In this document: positions 17,876 to 27,170 of the stretch, piece after piece
How positions within the stretch are numbered: position 1 is the first letter of the stretch
How the letters are laid out: every line of letters starts with the position of its first letter
Origin: Fibrobacterota bacterium
GTDB lineage: Bacteria; Fibrobacterota; Chitinivibrionia; Chitinivibrionales; Chitinispirillaceae
Length of the DNA: 64,000 bases
Assembly (NCBI GenBank): GCA_023436205.1
Contig: JAEZKC010000105.1
Span: 1 to 64,000 of the forward strand
Direction of reading: 5' to 3'
The notes under the pieces: model-generated
Told to the model about the DNA's origin: nothing
Seen by the model: only the letters and a program-made list of their open reading frames with translations
Database searches by the model: none
Translations under genes and position numbers: made by a program

Positions 17876-19846
17876 TTAGGTCACGGGGCCCTTCGAATCA
17901 AACTGAGGCAAGGCTGGTGATTCTTGACGGATAAAATGATGATCCAGAAGCTGAGCAGATACAACGGCAGCAACCGCCATGCTTTCCACTTCGCCAACCG
18001 ATGTGTTCTGGACCCTGCTTATTTTACTCATGAGATTCAGAACCCCCTGCTTGTCAAAAAGAGCGGATCTGTCGAGATACTCGGGCGTAAGCATGAGAGA
18101 AGCCAGATTGTCGTTCTCCGCAGTGAAGCAGCGTGCAATAGGAGCCCGGTACGGCTGTTTGGGCCGACGTGCAATGGAACTGGGAATGATATCCCCAAAA
18201 GTCTTTTTCAGGATGTATTTCTCATTAAGCACGTTCATCTTTAACTGAGGCGGCATGCTGTGAGCAAACTCCATGACCCGGTAATCAAGAAAAGGAAATC
18301 GCCCCTCCACCGAATTGCCCATCATCATACGATCCCCCTGTGAGGAAAGCAGATACCCCGACATGAACAGCACCAGTTCGAGGTATTGAGCCTGACAGAA
18401 AGGATCCCAGCGGGACATATCTGGATCGAGGTAGCTCTCAAGCTCACCGTACACATGCCTCTGTTCGTCAAACCCCTCCAGAATATCTTTCGAGAGGAAT
18501 TGCTTAATTCTGGATGTGGTGATCCATCGAGGAAAATGAGAATAAAAAGGACTGTCGGTACCGGTGAGGTTCTTTTTGAAAAAGAGCTGCCAGAAAGATC
18601 CGCTTCGCTCGGTTCCCGGGATAAAAGGGTAGGTTCTTCTTAACAGCTGAGGCCTTAAACGTGAATCGGGGAAACGGGCCCAGAATCTGCGAATGCGGTT
18701 CTCTTTGAATATATCGTATCCTCCGAAAATCTCATCTGCCCCCTCCCCAGTGAGAACCACCTTTATGCCGTTGCGCCGCACCAGACCCGAAAGGGCAAAA
18801 AGCGGACCGGGAGCGGTGCGGATCATAGGATTTTCGGCATGGTAGACCACCTGAGGGAAAAGATCACCGATCTGCTGATTATCGACCTCTACAGTGCGAT
18901 GATCGGTACCCAGTTTTTCGGCCATAAGCAGCTGAAACTGCCGCTCATCAAAGGAACTGTCTTTAAAGGTGACAGAAAACGTGAGAAGATCGTTAATATG
19001 ATGCTTTCTGGCCAGAGCAGTAATAATGGAAGAATCCAACCCCCCGCTTAAATAGGCTGCAACCGGCACATCAGCCCTGAGCCTCAGCTCCACCGCATCG
19101 GACAAAAGCTCTCTCAGCCTCTGAGTGTAATAAGAAAGAGGCCGACTCTCGTACTGATTGCGGTCGGGAAAACTGTGCTTCCAGTAGCGAAACGTTTTCA
19201 TCCCCCCGGAAGTGATCTCGGCAATACAACCCGGGGCCAGCTCCCGAATTCCTTCAAAAATGGTGCGAGGCGGTACCGTTACCCACAAAGTGAATACCTG
19301 CTCCAGTCCGATAGGATCGATCTGCCTGCTGACCGAAGAACTGCAGAACAGCGACTTCATCTCAGATGCAAAGAGAACCGCTCCATCTGCTGCGGTAGTA
19401 TAATAAAGAGGCCTTATACCCGCCCGGTCGCGGGCAAGAACCATCTTTCGCTTTCGGCTGTCCCATAAGGCAATCGCAAACTGGCCATTGCACTTTTCCA
19501 CAAACGATGACCCGTACTCCTCGTACAGATGCACCAGCACCTCAGTGTCACAACGGGTGTAGAACCGATGCCCCTTTGCCTTGAGCTGATCCATGAGTTC
19601 CAGGTAGTTGAAAATTTCTCCATTGAAAATGACCCAGATGGACCTGTCTTCGTTGTAAATCGGCTGCCTGCCTCCTGAAAGATCGATAATACTCAGGCGC
19701 CGCTGCCCCAGCCCTACCCCCCGGCTGTTATAGTACCCCTCTTCATCAGGACCACGATGAGAGAGAACTCTAGTCATGGACTCAAGCAGCTCCTGACTGA
19801 CAGGATACTGAGGATCACTCGAATAAATGCCTGCTATTCCGCACAT
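17876..19846 (-). CDS. asnB: Asparagine synthetase, glutamine-hydrolysing
   Basis: 656 residues. The Ntn glutaminase domain starts with MCGIAGIYS, giving the essential Cys2 only if the ATG at 19846 is used; the frame is open 18 codons further but that would bury the cysteine. The synthetase PP-loop is YLSGGLDSSI near residue 250, followed by LTGEGADEIFGGYD. AsnB-type enzymes of this length are frequent in exopolysaccharide loci, where they may amidate uronic acids rather than make asparagine; which applies here is not decidable. It starts one base after the stop of the wzc-like gene, so translation is coupled. Confidence 0.93.
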   Translation of the reverse strand: MCGIAGIYSSDPQYPVSQELLESMTRVLSHRGPDEEGYYNSRGVGLGQRRLSIIDLSGGRQPIYNEDRSIWVIFNGEIFNYLELMDQLKAKGHRFYTRCDTEVLVHLYEEYGSSFVEKCNGQFAIALWDSRKRKMVLARDRAGIRPLYYTTAADGAVLFASEMKSLFCSSSVSRQIDPIGLEQVFTLWVTVPPRTIFEGIRELAPGCIAEITSGGMKTFRYWKHSFPDRNQYESRPLSYYTQRLRELLSDAVELRLRADVPVAAYLSGGLDSSIITALARKHHINDLLTFSVTFKDSSFDERQFQLLMAEKLGTDHRTVEVDNQQIGDLFPQVVYHAENPMIRTAPGPLFALSGLVRRNGIKVVLTGEGADEIFGGYDIFKENRIRRFWARFPDSRLRPQLLRRTYPFIPGTERSGSFWQLFFKKNLTGTDSPFYSHFPRWITTSRIKQFLSKDILEGFDEQRHVYGELESYLDPDMSRWDPFCQAQYLELVLFMSGYLLSSQGDRMMMGNSVEGRFPFLDYRVMEFAHSMPPQLKMNVLNEKYILKKTFGDIIPSSIARRPKQPYRAPIARCFTAENDNLASLMLTPEYLDRSALFDKQGVLNLMSKISRVQNTSVGEVESMAVAAVVSAQLLDHHFIRQESPALPQFDSKGPVT

Positions 19847-19847
19847 G

Positions 19848-22166
19848 TTAATACCTGTAGGAATTATACTGGTAATATTCGGGCCTGCGATAGGGAGCAC
19901 CGTTAAACACCATTCCCAGCACTTTCTTTTTGAGACCCGGGTACTCGTTTATTTTTCTGTTAAGCTGGGATATATTTGTACTGCCCGCCTTCACCACCAC
20001 AATGTAACGATGGAACGAATCCTGCACCCCCACCGCATCAGTGGTGACCGCCAGAGGAGGCGTGTCCATTATGATCACGTCGAATTTCTGGGCCAGCAGA
20101 TCCAAAAGTTCCCTAAAACGGCGGGTATTGATCAGCTCTGCGGAATTGGGCACAGAAACCCCGCTTGAAATCAGATACAGATTGGAAATGTGGGTGGGCC
20201 GCAGAATCTTGTCAATATTTACAGAAGACAGAGAGTCTCTGTCCATGAGCAGATTGGACAGGCCAGGCTTCTTCTCAAGACCGAATGTATGATGCTGAGT
20301 GCCGCGCCTGAGGTCGCCATCTATCAGCACGGTACGCAAATCCTGCTGTGCCATGGTGATCGCCAGATTTGAAGTAGTGAAAGATTTACCCTCTCCCATG
20401 TTCAAGCTGGTCACAAGAATACGTTTCTGCTTCTCGTCAAAAAGACTCAGGAGGATTTTTGCCCTTAGAGAGCGGTAGGTTTCGTCTACAAAATTGTGAG
20501 AATAATCTGCAGACACAAGCTTGGGATCGATTCCGCCCGATTCGGTGCTTGACACCCTCTGATCCCAGCGCCCCTTTATGGGAATGGACTCCAGCAGAAG
20601 GAGCCGCGTAAGCCGCTGAAGATCCCGCTCGGTACGGGCCCGCCGGTCAAAATAATCAAGCGCCAGCACCGGACCCAGCCCCGCCATCATGCTGAAAAGA
20701 AACCCCGCCCCGAAAATCATGATAAGAGAACGGAAATCGGGCTTGCCCTCCGGCTCCACCGCCTTGTCAACCAGATACACATCTCCGGTACTCACGGAGT
20801 TGGCGATTCTGGCCTCGTTGTAGCGGCCAAGCACCTCCGCATAGATCTCTGCATTGACCTCGTACTGCCGCTGCAGGTTTGAGTATTGAATCTCTTTGGC
20901 CGGAAGCGTGGAAAGATCCCGATGAAGACTGCTTATCTTACTCTCGTTTTCCTGCACCCGCCTGTTGAGATTTGAAGTGAGAGTGCTCAATGCACTCGCC
21001 ACCTTACCCCCCAGCTCCCTGATTTTGGACCGGTTTTCGACCGCATAGGGATGATTGGGGGAATAGGCCGAATCGTACATCTGCTTTTGAGCATAAAGGT
21101 TATTGAACTCCGACTGCAGAGCGGCTGCGGTGGCGGTTTGATGACGCATGAGAAAAGCGATCATCTCGTTGAGCACCGGAAGCTGATCACTTGCGGACGT
21201 GGCTTTGTAGCGCTCCTGAAGACTTTTAGCCTGAAGCACATGAGAGCGCAGATCGGCTTCACTCTCCCGCAGATCGGAAAGCATGTTAGGCGGCAGCATG
21301 GCGTCTGGAAGCCCTACCGTGGGATTGGCATCGCGGAATTTACGCAAAGCGGCTTCCGATGATTTCATGGCGCCACTGGCGGTCTGAAGCTGCTTTTCGA
21401 GAATCGCCAGGATTTCCCCTTTTCTGTTGTGACGACTGGAGGAATTTTCTTTCACATAGTCTTCGGCAATAGTGTTCACCACCGTCGTGATTAAGGCATA
21501 ATCCCGCCCGGACATGGAAAGGGTCATAATTGTTCCCACCGGCTCACTGAGCTTGACTTCAAGAGCATTTAGGATATAGTCGACCGCATCCCGCACCCTG
21601 CGCACCGAAAATTCAAAAGTGTAGGGCTGCTCCCGGTAAGAGGAGGTGAATTTCAGGAAAAGCCCGGGAAGCACCAGGGTGTCTGAAAGCTTCCCCTGGG
21701 CTATCTGCTTGTTTTCTATACCCACAGACTTGTTACTGTACAGAACCTTGTAGCCCTGCCCCTCAAGGCTAAAAACATAGCTTCCGGTAAGAGCGGTATC
21801 CCCCACCGCTATGGAATCGAAAATAGAACCCCTGGGCACTTTACCGGTGGTAAGCTGAAGAGAAAGCTTTCTGACCACCTCCTCCAGAAAGGAGTGACTC
21901 TTCACCAGCACGGTCCGGCTCTCGGGGTCATCCATCACCCGTTCATCCACCGCACTGAGATTTTCCGGATCATCAAAGCGCAGCACCGCCACCGCCTCCT
22001 GCTCCGGCACCATCATACCCATCTTTTTGAGAACCAGAACCCACCCCACCAACACCAGCACCATCACCGGAAAAACAAACCAGGCCTTCCTGATCAGCAG
22101 ATGCAGATAATGATCCCAGTGTATTTTGTTTTCTTCTGAACCGGCACTGTTTCTTGTAAAACTCAC
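19848..22166 (-). CDS. Polysaccharide co-polymerase / tyrosine autokinase (Wzc-like)
   Basis: 772 residues. TM1 lies at about 30-55, the Wzz domain and a long coiled-coil periplasmic region (about 60-480) follow, TM2 is at about 485-510, and a cytoplasmic BY-kinase domain comes next. Walker A is NMGEGKS (K594), A' is VLIDGDLRR and Walker B is DVIIMDTPP. The last residues form a tyrosine cluster (EYYQYNSYRY), the usual autophosphorylation site. Such proteins set chain length and gate export with a Wza-type channel, which is the next gene upstream. The start is GTG with GAGGTGAAG in front. The expected partner phosphatase is not seen here. Confidence 0.93.
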   Translation of the reverse strand: MSFTRNSAGSEENKIHWDHYLHLLIRKAWFVFPVMVLVLVGWVLVLKKMGMMVPEQEAVAVLRFDDPENLSAVDERVMDDPESRTVLVKSHSFLEEVVRKLSLQLTTGKVPRGSIFDSIAVGDTALTGSYVFSLEGQGYKVLYSNKSVGIENKQIAQGKLSDTLVLPGLFLKFTSSYREQPYTFEFSVRRVRDAVDYILNALEVKLSEPVGTIMTLSMSGRDYALITTVVNTIAEDYVKENSSSRHNRKGEILAILEKQLQTASGAMKSSEAALRKFRDANPTVGLPDAMLPPNMLSDLRESEADLRSHVLQAKSLQERYKATSASDQLPVLNEMIAFLMRHQTATAAALQSEFNNLYAQKQMYDSAYSPNHPYAVENRSKIRELGGKVASALSTLTSNLNRRVQENESKISSLHRDLSTLPAKEIQYSNLQRQYEVNAEIYAEVLGRYNEARIANSVSTGDVYLVDKAVEPEGKPDFRSLIMIFGAGFLFSMMAGLGPVLALDYFDRRARTERDLQRLTRLLLLESIPIKGRWDQRVSSTESGGIDPKLVSADYSHNFVDETYRSLRAKILLSLFDEKQKRILVTSLNMGEGKSFTTSNLAITMAQQDLRTVLIDGDLRRGTQHHTFGLEKKPGLSNLLMDRDSLSSVNIDKILRPTHISNLYLISSGVSVPNSAELINTRRFRELLDLLAQKFDVIIMDTPPLAVTTDAVGVQDSFHRYIVVVKAGSTNISQLNRKINEYPGLKKKVLGMVFNGAPYRRPEYYQYNSYRY

Positions 22167-22201
22167 CCTTCACCTCGCTTGCTAGATCGATTCGCCTGGG
22201 A

Positions 22202-22840
22202 CTAGTTCCTGCCCATGGTGACATAAAGAGAAAGCAGAAAAGTGGCCACCGGCAATACATCTCGAATTAGAAAATCGGACCAGAAATTTTTAGCCTGCTC
22301 TGGAGTCCAGATCTGATCCCCCGATTTAACCCCCATCATACGTAATGAAGCCCCCGCCTGATACTGACTCACAAGTTCCCTCTCCAGCACCGTCTTGTCC
22401 CTCTCCCAGTGCATCTTGCGCAATCCCGCCTCATGGCTAAACCCTCCCGCCATATAAACCAGGTCCCACAGGGAACGGTTGGGATCTATATAGTAGAGCC
22501 CTGGTCTGTTAAAACCCCCCAACAAACTCACCCTTATAAGAGGAGTCACCTGAATCTCGGGGAAACGCAAATACTGAGCATAGGTGCTCTGAAGAAATTC
22601 GGTGAACTGATGCACTGACATGCTGGTCACCTGGAATCGCCCTACCAGCGGAAGAAACACATAGCCTTCCAGATCTATGGGGTAGAGACCGTTAAGGAAA
22701 TGGGAGGTGTCGGGGAATACCGTTATGCCCAGCCCGTCCCCCGCCACAAAACGCTGGGAAGACCCGGACAGGTTCTGCGCCCGGGATATGCCCGCAAACA
22801 GAGATAAAGCCAGCAGCAAAACTAATGTACACTTCCTCAT
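22202..22840 (-). CDS. Outer-membrane polysaccharide export protein (Wza-like, short)
   Basis: 212 residues with a signal peptide (MRKCTLVLLLALSLFAGISRAQ). A Poly_export domain follows at about 30-110 (VAGDGLGITVFPD ... PIDLEGYVFLPLVG) and one SLBB-like domain (VSLLGGFNRPGLYYIDPNRSL). A C-terminal hydrophobic helix (LPVATFLLSLYVTM) could span the outer membrane as in Wza. It is short compared with E. coli Wza, having a single SLBB. I prefer the ATG at 22840, which has GGAGGAGTATC upstream; the frame continues to 22915. It is the first gene of the exopolysaccharide operon. Confidence 0.9.
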   Translation of the reverse strand: MRKCTLVLLLALSLFAGISRAQNLSGSSQRFVAGDGLGITVFPDTSHFLNGLYPIDLEGYVFLPLVGRFQVTSMSVHQFTEFLQSTYAQYLRFPEIQVTPLIRVSLLGGFNRPGLYYIDPNRSLWDLVYMAGGFSHEAGLRKMHWERDKTVLERELVSQYQAGASLRMMGVKSGDQIWTPEQAKNFWSDFLIRDVLPVATFLLSLYVTMGRN

Positions 22841-22889
22841 GATACTCCTCCCCTGCCAAGCAGTCTGCGCTAACCCTGATTTGTCCCAC

Positions 22890-22905
22890 TGCAACCCCGG
22901 TTCCA
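22890..22905 (-). promoter_or_regulatory. Sigma-54 (-24/-12) promoter before wza
   Basis: On the minus strand, TGGAACCGGGGTTGCA matches the consensus TGGCACG-N4-TTGCA at every core position except two, with the invariant GG and GC at correct spacing. It lies about 50 bases upstream of the wza start. It also implies that the longer wza reading frame (to 22915) is not translated. The rest of the 22841-23250 gap contains no gene that I can support. Confidence 0.7.
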
Positions 22906-23172
22906 ATTCGGGCAACCGGTAACTCTAAAAAAAGGCAATAAGCATGCCTAGAGCTCCCGAAACCGGCAGGTCCTCACTTCCATAACCGGAATTAAATTGA
23001 GAAAATTGAAGAAAATGAGAAGAGTAAAACTGTTGTCAAGAAAGGAGAGACGGTGGCCGCAGAAAGAAACCCAAGACCCCTGAAACGGAGGCAACCACTT
23101 GATTTCAAGCCATTTAGCTTAAAGACACCCCCGGGATACCCCCCCATGAAAGCCCCCCAGGGCCATTGTGAG

Positions 23173-23188
23173 TGGCATAATACTTGCT
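23173..23188 (+). promoter_or_regulatory. Sigma-54 (-24/-12) promoter before the receiver gene
   Basis: TGGCATAATACTTGCT has GG and GC exactly as in the TGGCACG-N4-TTGCW consensus. It lies 62 bases upstream of the TTG start at 23251. The leader contains a small hairpin (GCGTT / AACGC near 23214) before an AAGAGGAGG ribosome site. Confidence 0.75.
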
Positions 23189-23250
23189 AAAAATATTAAT
23201 GGAGACTTAAGCGTTAAAAAAACGCACTTTTCCTCAAGAGGAGGTTCGCC

Positions 23251-23670
23251 TTGACTGCTCCCGTTCAAAAATCCGCAGCCGTCTGTGAAACTGACTCCCA
23301 GCTTAAGCGCTTATTGGTCATCGATGACGACCATTCCGTGCTCTTCGCCCTCAAAAGACTCTTCGAGTCCGCTCTGGTCAGAGTCGATACCTCTGACTCC
23401 CTGGAAAAAGCCAAGGAATTCATCGATTCCACCCATTATAATGTAATACTTACCGACCTGGCTTTCAGCGAAGTGGTCAAAGATGCCGGCATCGAAATCA
23501 GCTCCTACGCCAAAGCAAAACACCCAAAGGTTAAAGTCATCCTCTGGACCGGTTCCGAAACCGCCACCCTCGAGGAGCAGGCTAAAGCCGCGGAAGTGGA
23601 CATGATTTTCAAAAAACCCCTTTCGCCCATTATCATTAAAAATATCCTGGAAAACCTGTATTTCATGTAG
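23251..23670 (+). CDS. Stand-alone receiver-domain protein
   Basis: 139 residues comprising one CheY-like receiver and a short N-terminal lead. Acidic residues are in LLVIDDDHS, phospho-acceptor Asp in VILTDLAF (near 72), the Thr position in LWTGSE and the Lys in FKKPLS. There is no output domain, so it must act by protein contact. The start is TTG with AGAGGAGG at the correct distance; no ATG exists in frame nearby. It is divergent from wza, preceded by its own sigma-54 promoter match, and probably co-regulated with exopolysaccharide synthesis. Confidence 0.88.
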   Translation: MTAPVQKSAAVCETDSQLKRLLVIDDDHSVLFALKRLFESALVRVDTSDSLEKAKEFIDSTHYNVILTDLAFSEVVKDAGIEISSYAKAKHPKVKVILWTGSETATLEEQAKAAEVDMIFKKPLSPIIIKNILENLYFM

Positions 23671-23672
23671 CC

Positions 23673-25970
23673 TCATGCTATCTTCTGATTTGCGCCTTGA
23701 GCCTGCCGGAAGGAAACCAGCATGCTTTTTATCTGATGCATCTCCGCCAGACTCAAAAGGTAGGCAAGCGTAGACTCCGCTCCCTGGTTCTCGTTGAGCC
23801 GGTCGACATGAAGCGCATCGCGACACCCCCCGCTTTCGGGATCGTACACCTGCACCCCCAGATCGTTGCGGCCCAGAAACCAGTCAAAAGCCATCCCGGC
23901 CCTCTCCATCCAGAACTGATCCCCCGTCACCCGGAACGCCTCTATGCAGGCCGATACCATGGAGTAAGCCTCCAGAGGCTGCTGGTCGTAGCGCGCACAC
24001 TGCCCCTCTCTGGGATAAAAACCGTTGCAGCCAATGGCACGAAAATACCCCTCCGGCGATGTCTGAACCTCCACAAGCCAGCGAAGACTTGTAAGCCCCA
24101 CCTCCAGCGCCTCACCGTTACCGGTCCAGCGGCCGCTCAAAATAAGCGCATGAGGCAGCTTGGCATTGGAATAGGTGGCCACCTCCTCAAACCAGGGCCA
24201 GCTCTTGCGGGCACACTTGCGGTAAACACCCAGGAGCCGCTCCGTAAGCTCCGTGCGTAAGGCATCCACCCGCCGATCACCGCTGAGCCTGCGAAAACAC
24301 TCGTGAATCCCCAAAAGAGAAAACGCCCAGGCACGGGGCGATTTTAGAGATGCCACCGCCGGCAACCCCTTTTCCATCAGCTGACCCGCAAGTTTCTGCA
24401 CCCCCCGAAATCCCGATCTCCCGATAGCGGTCCCCAGGGCCCATAAAGCACGCCCGTGACTGTCCTCACTGCCCGCCTCCTCAAGCCACTGACGGGAAAA
24501 GCTCATGAAGTTGCGAAAACGACCATTCCCGGGGTTAAAGGCATGGTTGAGAAATGCAAGAGAGGTCACCGCGATCCTGCGCACCTCCGGTGAACTGTAA
24601 CCCATATCTTCCAACAGTACCGCAAAAAGAAGCGCCCGGGCATTGTCGTCGGTGCAGTAGCCATGTTCAAAATCGGGAATGTTGTATTTCGCGTGCTGAA
24701 ACACCCCGGTGGAATCGGTCATGGAGGCCAGATGATCAAGCTTAATGTGAGGAAGGTTACTATCCTGCTGATCAAGAGTGTGAGCCGAAAAAACCTTTCG
24801 AACCATAGCCCCCCGACCAAGCCTGGCCTGCTCAAACACTTTGTAATAATGCTGCCCCACCCTTTCCCAGGTCATGCTCCGCCCCAGCATATACGCGGAC
24901 TTGCGCATCGAATGGCGCTTCACCTCATCTCGAAGCAGCTCAATTGTGTGCCGGGCAATGGACTCATGATCGGCAAAGGGTACAAGCACCCCCCGTCCCT
25001 GCGAAAGCAGCTCCCGGGCATGCCAGTAAGGAGTGGAAATCACCGCCTTGCCTGATCCGAAACTGTAGGACAGGGTGCCGGAAGTTATCTGCGACTCGTT
25101 CAGATAGGGAGTTATGTAGATATCGGCAGCCCCGATAAACTCGTGAAGCTGCTCCGGTTCCACATAGCGGTTGTAAAAAATGACATGCTTCTGCACCCCG
25201 TTTTTAATCGCCAGCCGCTCCAGATGAATCCGATAGGCTTCCCCCTGCTCCTGGATAAGCTTGGGATGAGTAGCCCCAAGCACAATATAGACTGTTTGAG
25301 GATATTCTCTAACTATTTGCGGAAGAGCATCCAGAACGTATTCAATTCCCTTGTTTGGGGATAGAAGCCCGAACGTGAGCAGCACATGCCTGCCCTCGAC
25401 ACAGAACACGTCTTTATAGAAATTAGAGTCCACAAAAGGAAGATCGGGAATGCCGTGAGGGATAAGGTCCACCTTTTCATCGGGCACCTGATGCACCTCC
25501 CTCAGGAGATTACTCCCCATTTCGGTCATCACCACAAGCCGACTCGAAAGGCGTATAATCTCGTTCATCACCCGCCGCTGCTCATGGCCCGGATCTTTAA
25601 GCACCGTATGAAGTGTGGTAACCACCGGAGCCTTAAGCTCCCGCAGCAGGGCCAGAATGTGGCTCCCCGCATTCCCCCCGAAGATACCGTATTCGTGCTG
25701 AAGACAGACCACGTCCACTTCACTGAGATTGATGAATTCGGCCGCCCGCTGATAGGAGGACAGGTCCTTCTCATCCAGTTCAAAACGTACCTCTGAAGGG
25801 TAGCTGTAGTGGCCGGGATGATCGCTTACCGCCAGGGCGAAAGACTGCACCTCCCGGTGCTGAGCACTCACGCTCCCGAACAGATCGGCGGTAAAGGTGG
25901 CGATACCGCAGCGACGGGGAACGTAGTTTCCAATGAAAGCCAGTTTTTTTATGGTCTGCACACTGTTCAC
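23673..25970 (-). CDS. GT4 glycosyltransferase fused to an (alpha/alpha) toroid-like domain
   Basis: 765 residues. Residues 1-375 form a GT-B glycosyltransferase of group 1: GNYVPRRCGIATF near the N-terminus, LQHEYGIFGG, the acceptor-side LIPHGIPD, LTFGLLSPNKGIEYVLDAL and the donor-site segment GTLSYSFGSGKAVISTPYW (the usual E-x7-E region is changed). Residues 400-750 are helical with many Trp/His pairs (FEHGYCTDDNARALLF, EDSHGRALWALG, RYDQQPLEAYSM), reminiscent of glycoside-hydrolase toroid folds. The second domain may bind or trim glycan. GTG start with GGAGTATCC upstream. It converges on the receiver gene, with only two bases between their ends. Confidence 0.85.
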   Translation of the reverse strand: MNSVQTIKKLAFIGNYVPRRCGIATFTADLFGSVSAQHREVQSFALAVSDHPGHYSYPSEVRFELDEKDLSSYQRAAEFINLSEVDVVCLQHEYGIFGGNAGSHILALLRELKAPVVTTLHTVLKDPGHEQRRVMNEIIRLSSRLVVMTEMGSNLLREVHQVPDEKVDLIPHGIPDLPFVDSNFYKDVFCVEGRHVLLTFGLLSPNKGIEYVLDALPQIVREYPQTVYIVLGATHPKLIQEQGEAYRIHLERLAIKNGVQKHVIFYNRYVEPEQLHEFIGAADIYITPYLNESQITSGTLSYSFGSGKAVISTPYWHARELLSQGRGVLVPFADHESIARHTIELLRDEVKRHSMRKSAYMLGRSMTWERVGQHYYKVFEQARLGRGAMVRKVFSAHTLDQQDSNLPHIKLDHLASMTDSTGVFQHAKYNIPDFEHGYCTDDNARALLFAVLLEDMGYSSPEVRRIAVTSLAFLNHAFNPGNGRFRNFMSFSRQWLEEAGSEDSHGRALWALGTAIGRSGFRGVQKLAGQLMEKGLPAVASLKSPRAWAFSLLGIHECFRRLSGDRRVDALRTELTERLLGVYRKCARKSWPWFEEVATYSNAKLPHALILSGRWTGNGEALEVGLTSLRWLVEVQTSPEGYFRAIGCNGFYPREGQCARYDQQPLEAYSMVSACIEAFRVTGDQFWMERAGMAFDWFLGRNDLGVQVYDPESGGCRDALHVDRLNENQGAESTLAYLLSLAEMHQIKSMLVSFRQAQGANQKIA

Positions 25971-26259
25971 GGATACTCCGGGATCATGGCTTGAATTTTT
26001 CGGGAATGGTTTTGTTGGTGAGAGCTCCCGAAAAGTGAGATGAAAGCAAAAGGCATGCTGATCATCTAAGAGGGAGCAGGGCGAGCGAGTGATGCCGCCA
26101 TTTTTAATATAAACGTGGCAGAAACAGTTTTCAAGTTATGTAATTTTTTCGAGAGCACTCACCTACCATTTCTTCTCCCGATCTTCCGACCTTCCCGTTT
26201 CTGCGGTCTCTGGTCTCCGGCCTCTGGCTTCCAGCTTCTCGATTGTTTATATTCTCCTC

Positions 26260-26577
26260 ATGCAGCTTGCTCAAGAATACGCCGATCAAATTATTGAATC
26301 CTGCAGATCCGTTTTCAATTCGTTACCCGGAAAAGTAGTGGTTTACCTGTTCGGGTCCCGGGCAAGAGCGGAAGCACGCAGAGCTTCAGATGTGGATCTG
26401 GCCATTGAATCTGACGTGCCCCTGGGACATAGTATAACCGTTTTCAGAGATTTGCTGCATGAATCCACAATTCCCTTTGAGGCGGATATAATAGATTTGT
26501 CAACTGTGGACCGGTTCATGAAAGAAAACATTTTAAGAGAGGGAAAGGTCCTGTGGCAAAAGCAGTCCAAATTCTAA
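26260..26577 (+). CDS. MNT-type nucleotidyltransferase (antitoxin of a HEPN/MNT pair)
   Basis: 105 residues with the minimal nucleotidyltransferase motif GSX10DXD: G32-S33 in YLFGSRAR, then D44 and D46. A third acid lies in ADIIDL near 83. In characterised MntA/HepT systems such proteins AMPylate the HEPN toxin and neutralise it. The downstream gene overlaps by 25 bases and encodes a HEPN-type protein, so the pair is complete. No convincing ribosome site precedes the ATG. Upstream 25971-26259 contains no gene, only a C/T-rich quasi-repetitive stretch near 26180-26250. Confidence 0.88.
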   Translation: MQLAQEYADQIIESCRSVFNSLPGKVVVYLFGSRARAEARRASDVDLAIESDVPLGHSITVFRDLLHESTIPFEADIIDLSTVDRFMKENILREGKVLWQKQSKF

Positions 26578-26942
26578 GCGTATGCGAAAAGGCACTTGCA
26601 TCTCTGGAAAGCATTCTTGCCCTCCCTGAAGATGAAATTGTAAGAGACGCGTCCATTCAAAGATTTGAATACACTGTTGAAACCTTTTGGAAGATGCTCA
26701 AGGCCTACCTTTATGAACAGGAAGGAATCGAATGCAATTCGCCTAAGAGCTGCATGCGAAAAGCTTTCGAGATCAATCTGCTCAATGAATCAGATGCTGG
26801 AGTAGCTTTGCAAATGTGCGATGACCGAAACCTCACTTCCCATACCTATATTGAAGCAATCGCAAAAATCATCTACTCACGGCTGAAAATTTATGTTACT
26901 CTCATGAAAAACACGCTGAATGGAGTTCGCATACGCATCTAG
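26553..26942 (+). CDS. HEPN-domain protein (HI0074/HepT-like toxin)
   Basis: 129 residues, all helical, of the nucleotidyltransferase substrate-binding protein family. The HEPN motif RX4HXY is intact: R-NLTS-H-T-Y near residue 105. In HepT the R and H form the RNase site and the Y is the AMPylation target. It begins at GTG with GAGGGAAAGG upstream and overlaps the partner gene. The order (nucleotidyltransferase first, HEPN second) is the common one. A stand-alone defence or stress role is inferred from the family. Confidence 0.87.
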   Translation: MAKAVQILSVCEKALASLESILALPEDEIVRDASIQRFEYTVETFWKMLKAYLYEQEGIECNSPKSCMRKAFEINLLNESDAGVALQMCDDRNLTSHTYIEAIAKIIYSRLKIYVTLMKNTLNGVRIRI

Positions 26943-27170
26943 CAGCCAATAATTCTTTATTCGATAAATTTTAAACCAGAATAGAAGCCGCAGGGCAGCC
27001 AATTCGCCCTTCAATTCCTCCCGTCTCCTACTTCCTCCCGGACTTCGCCCAAGACTCTAAAAAAAGTAACTAAAATGTACCTTTTGTTTTTTGGTTCTCT
27101 CCTACTATATTGCAATTAGACCCGCTGGTAAAATCGATATTTACTTATACAAAGTCCAAGGAGCTGCACC

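Noticed and set aside
26180..26250. A small RNA or tandem repeat in the C/T-rich stretch before the MNT/HEPN pair
   Set aside because: The stretch is only loosely repetitive (GGTCTCTGGTCTCCGGCCTC); no stem, promoter or terminator is convincing.
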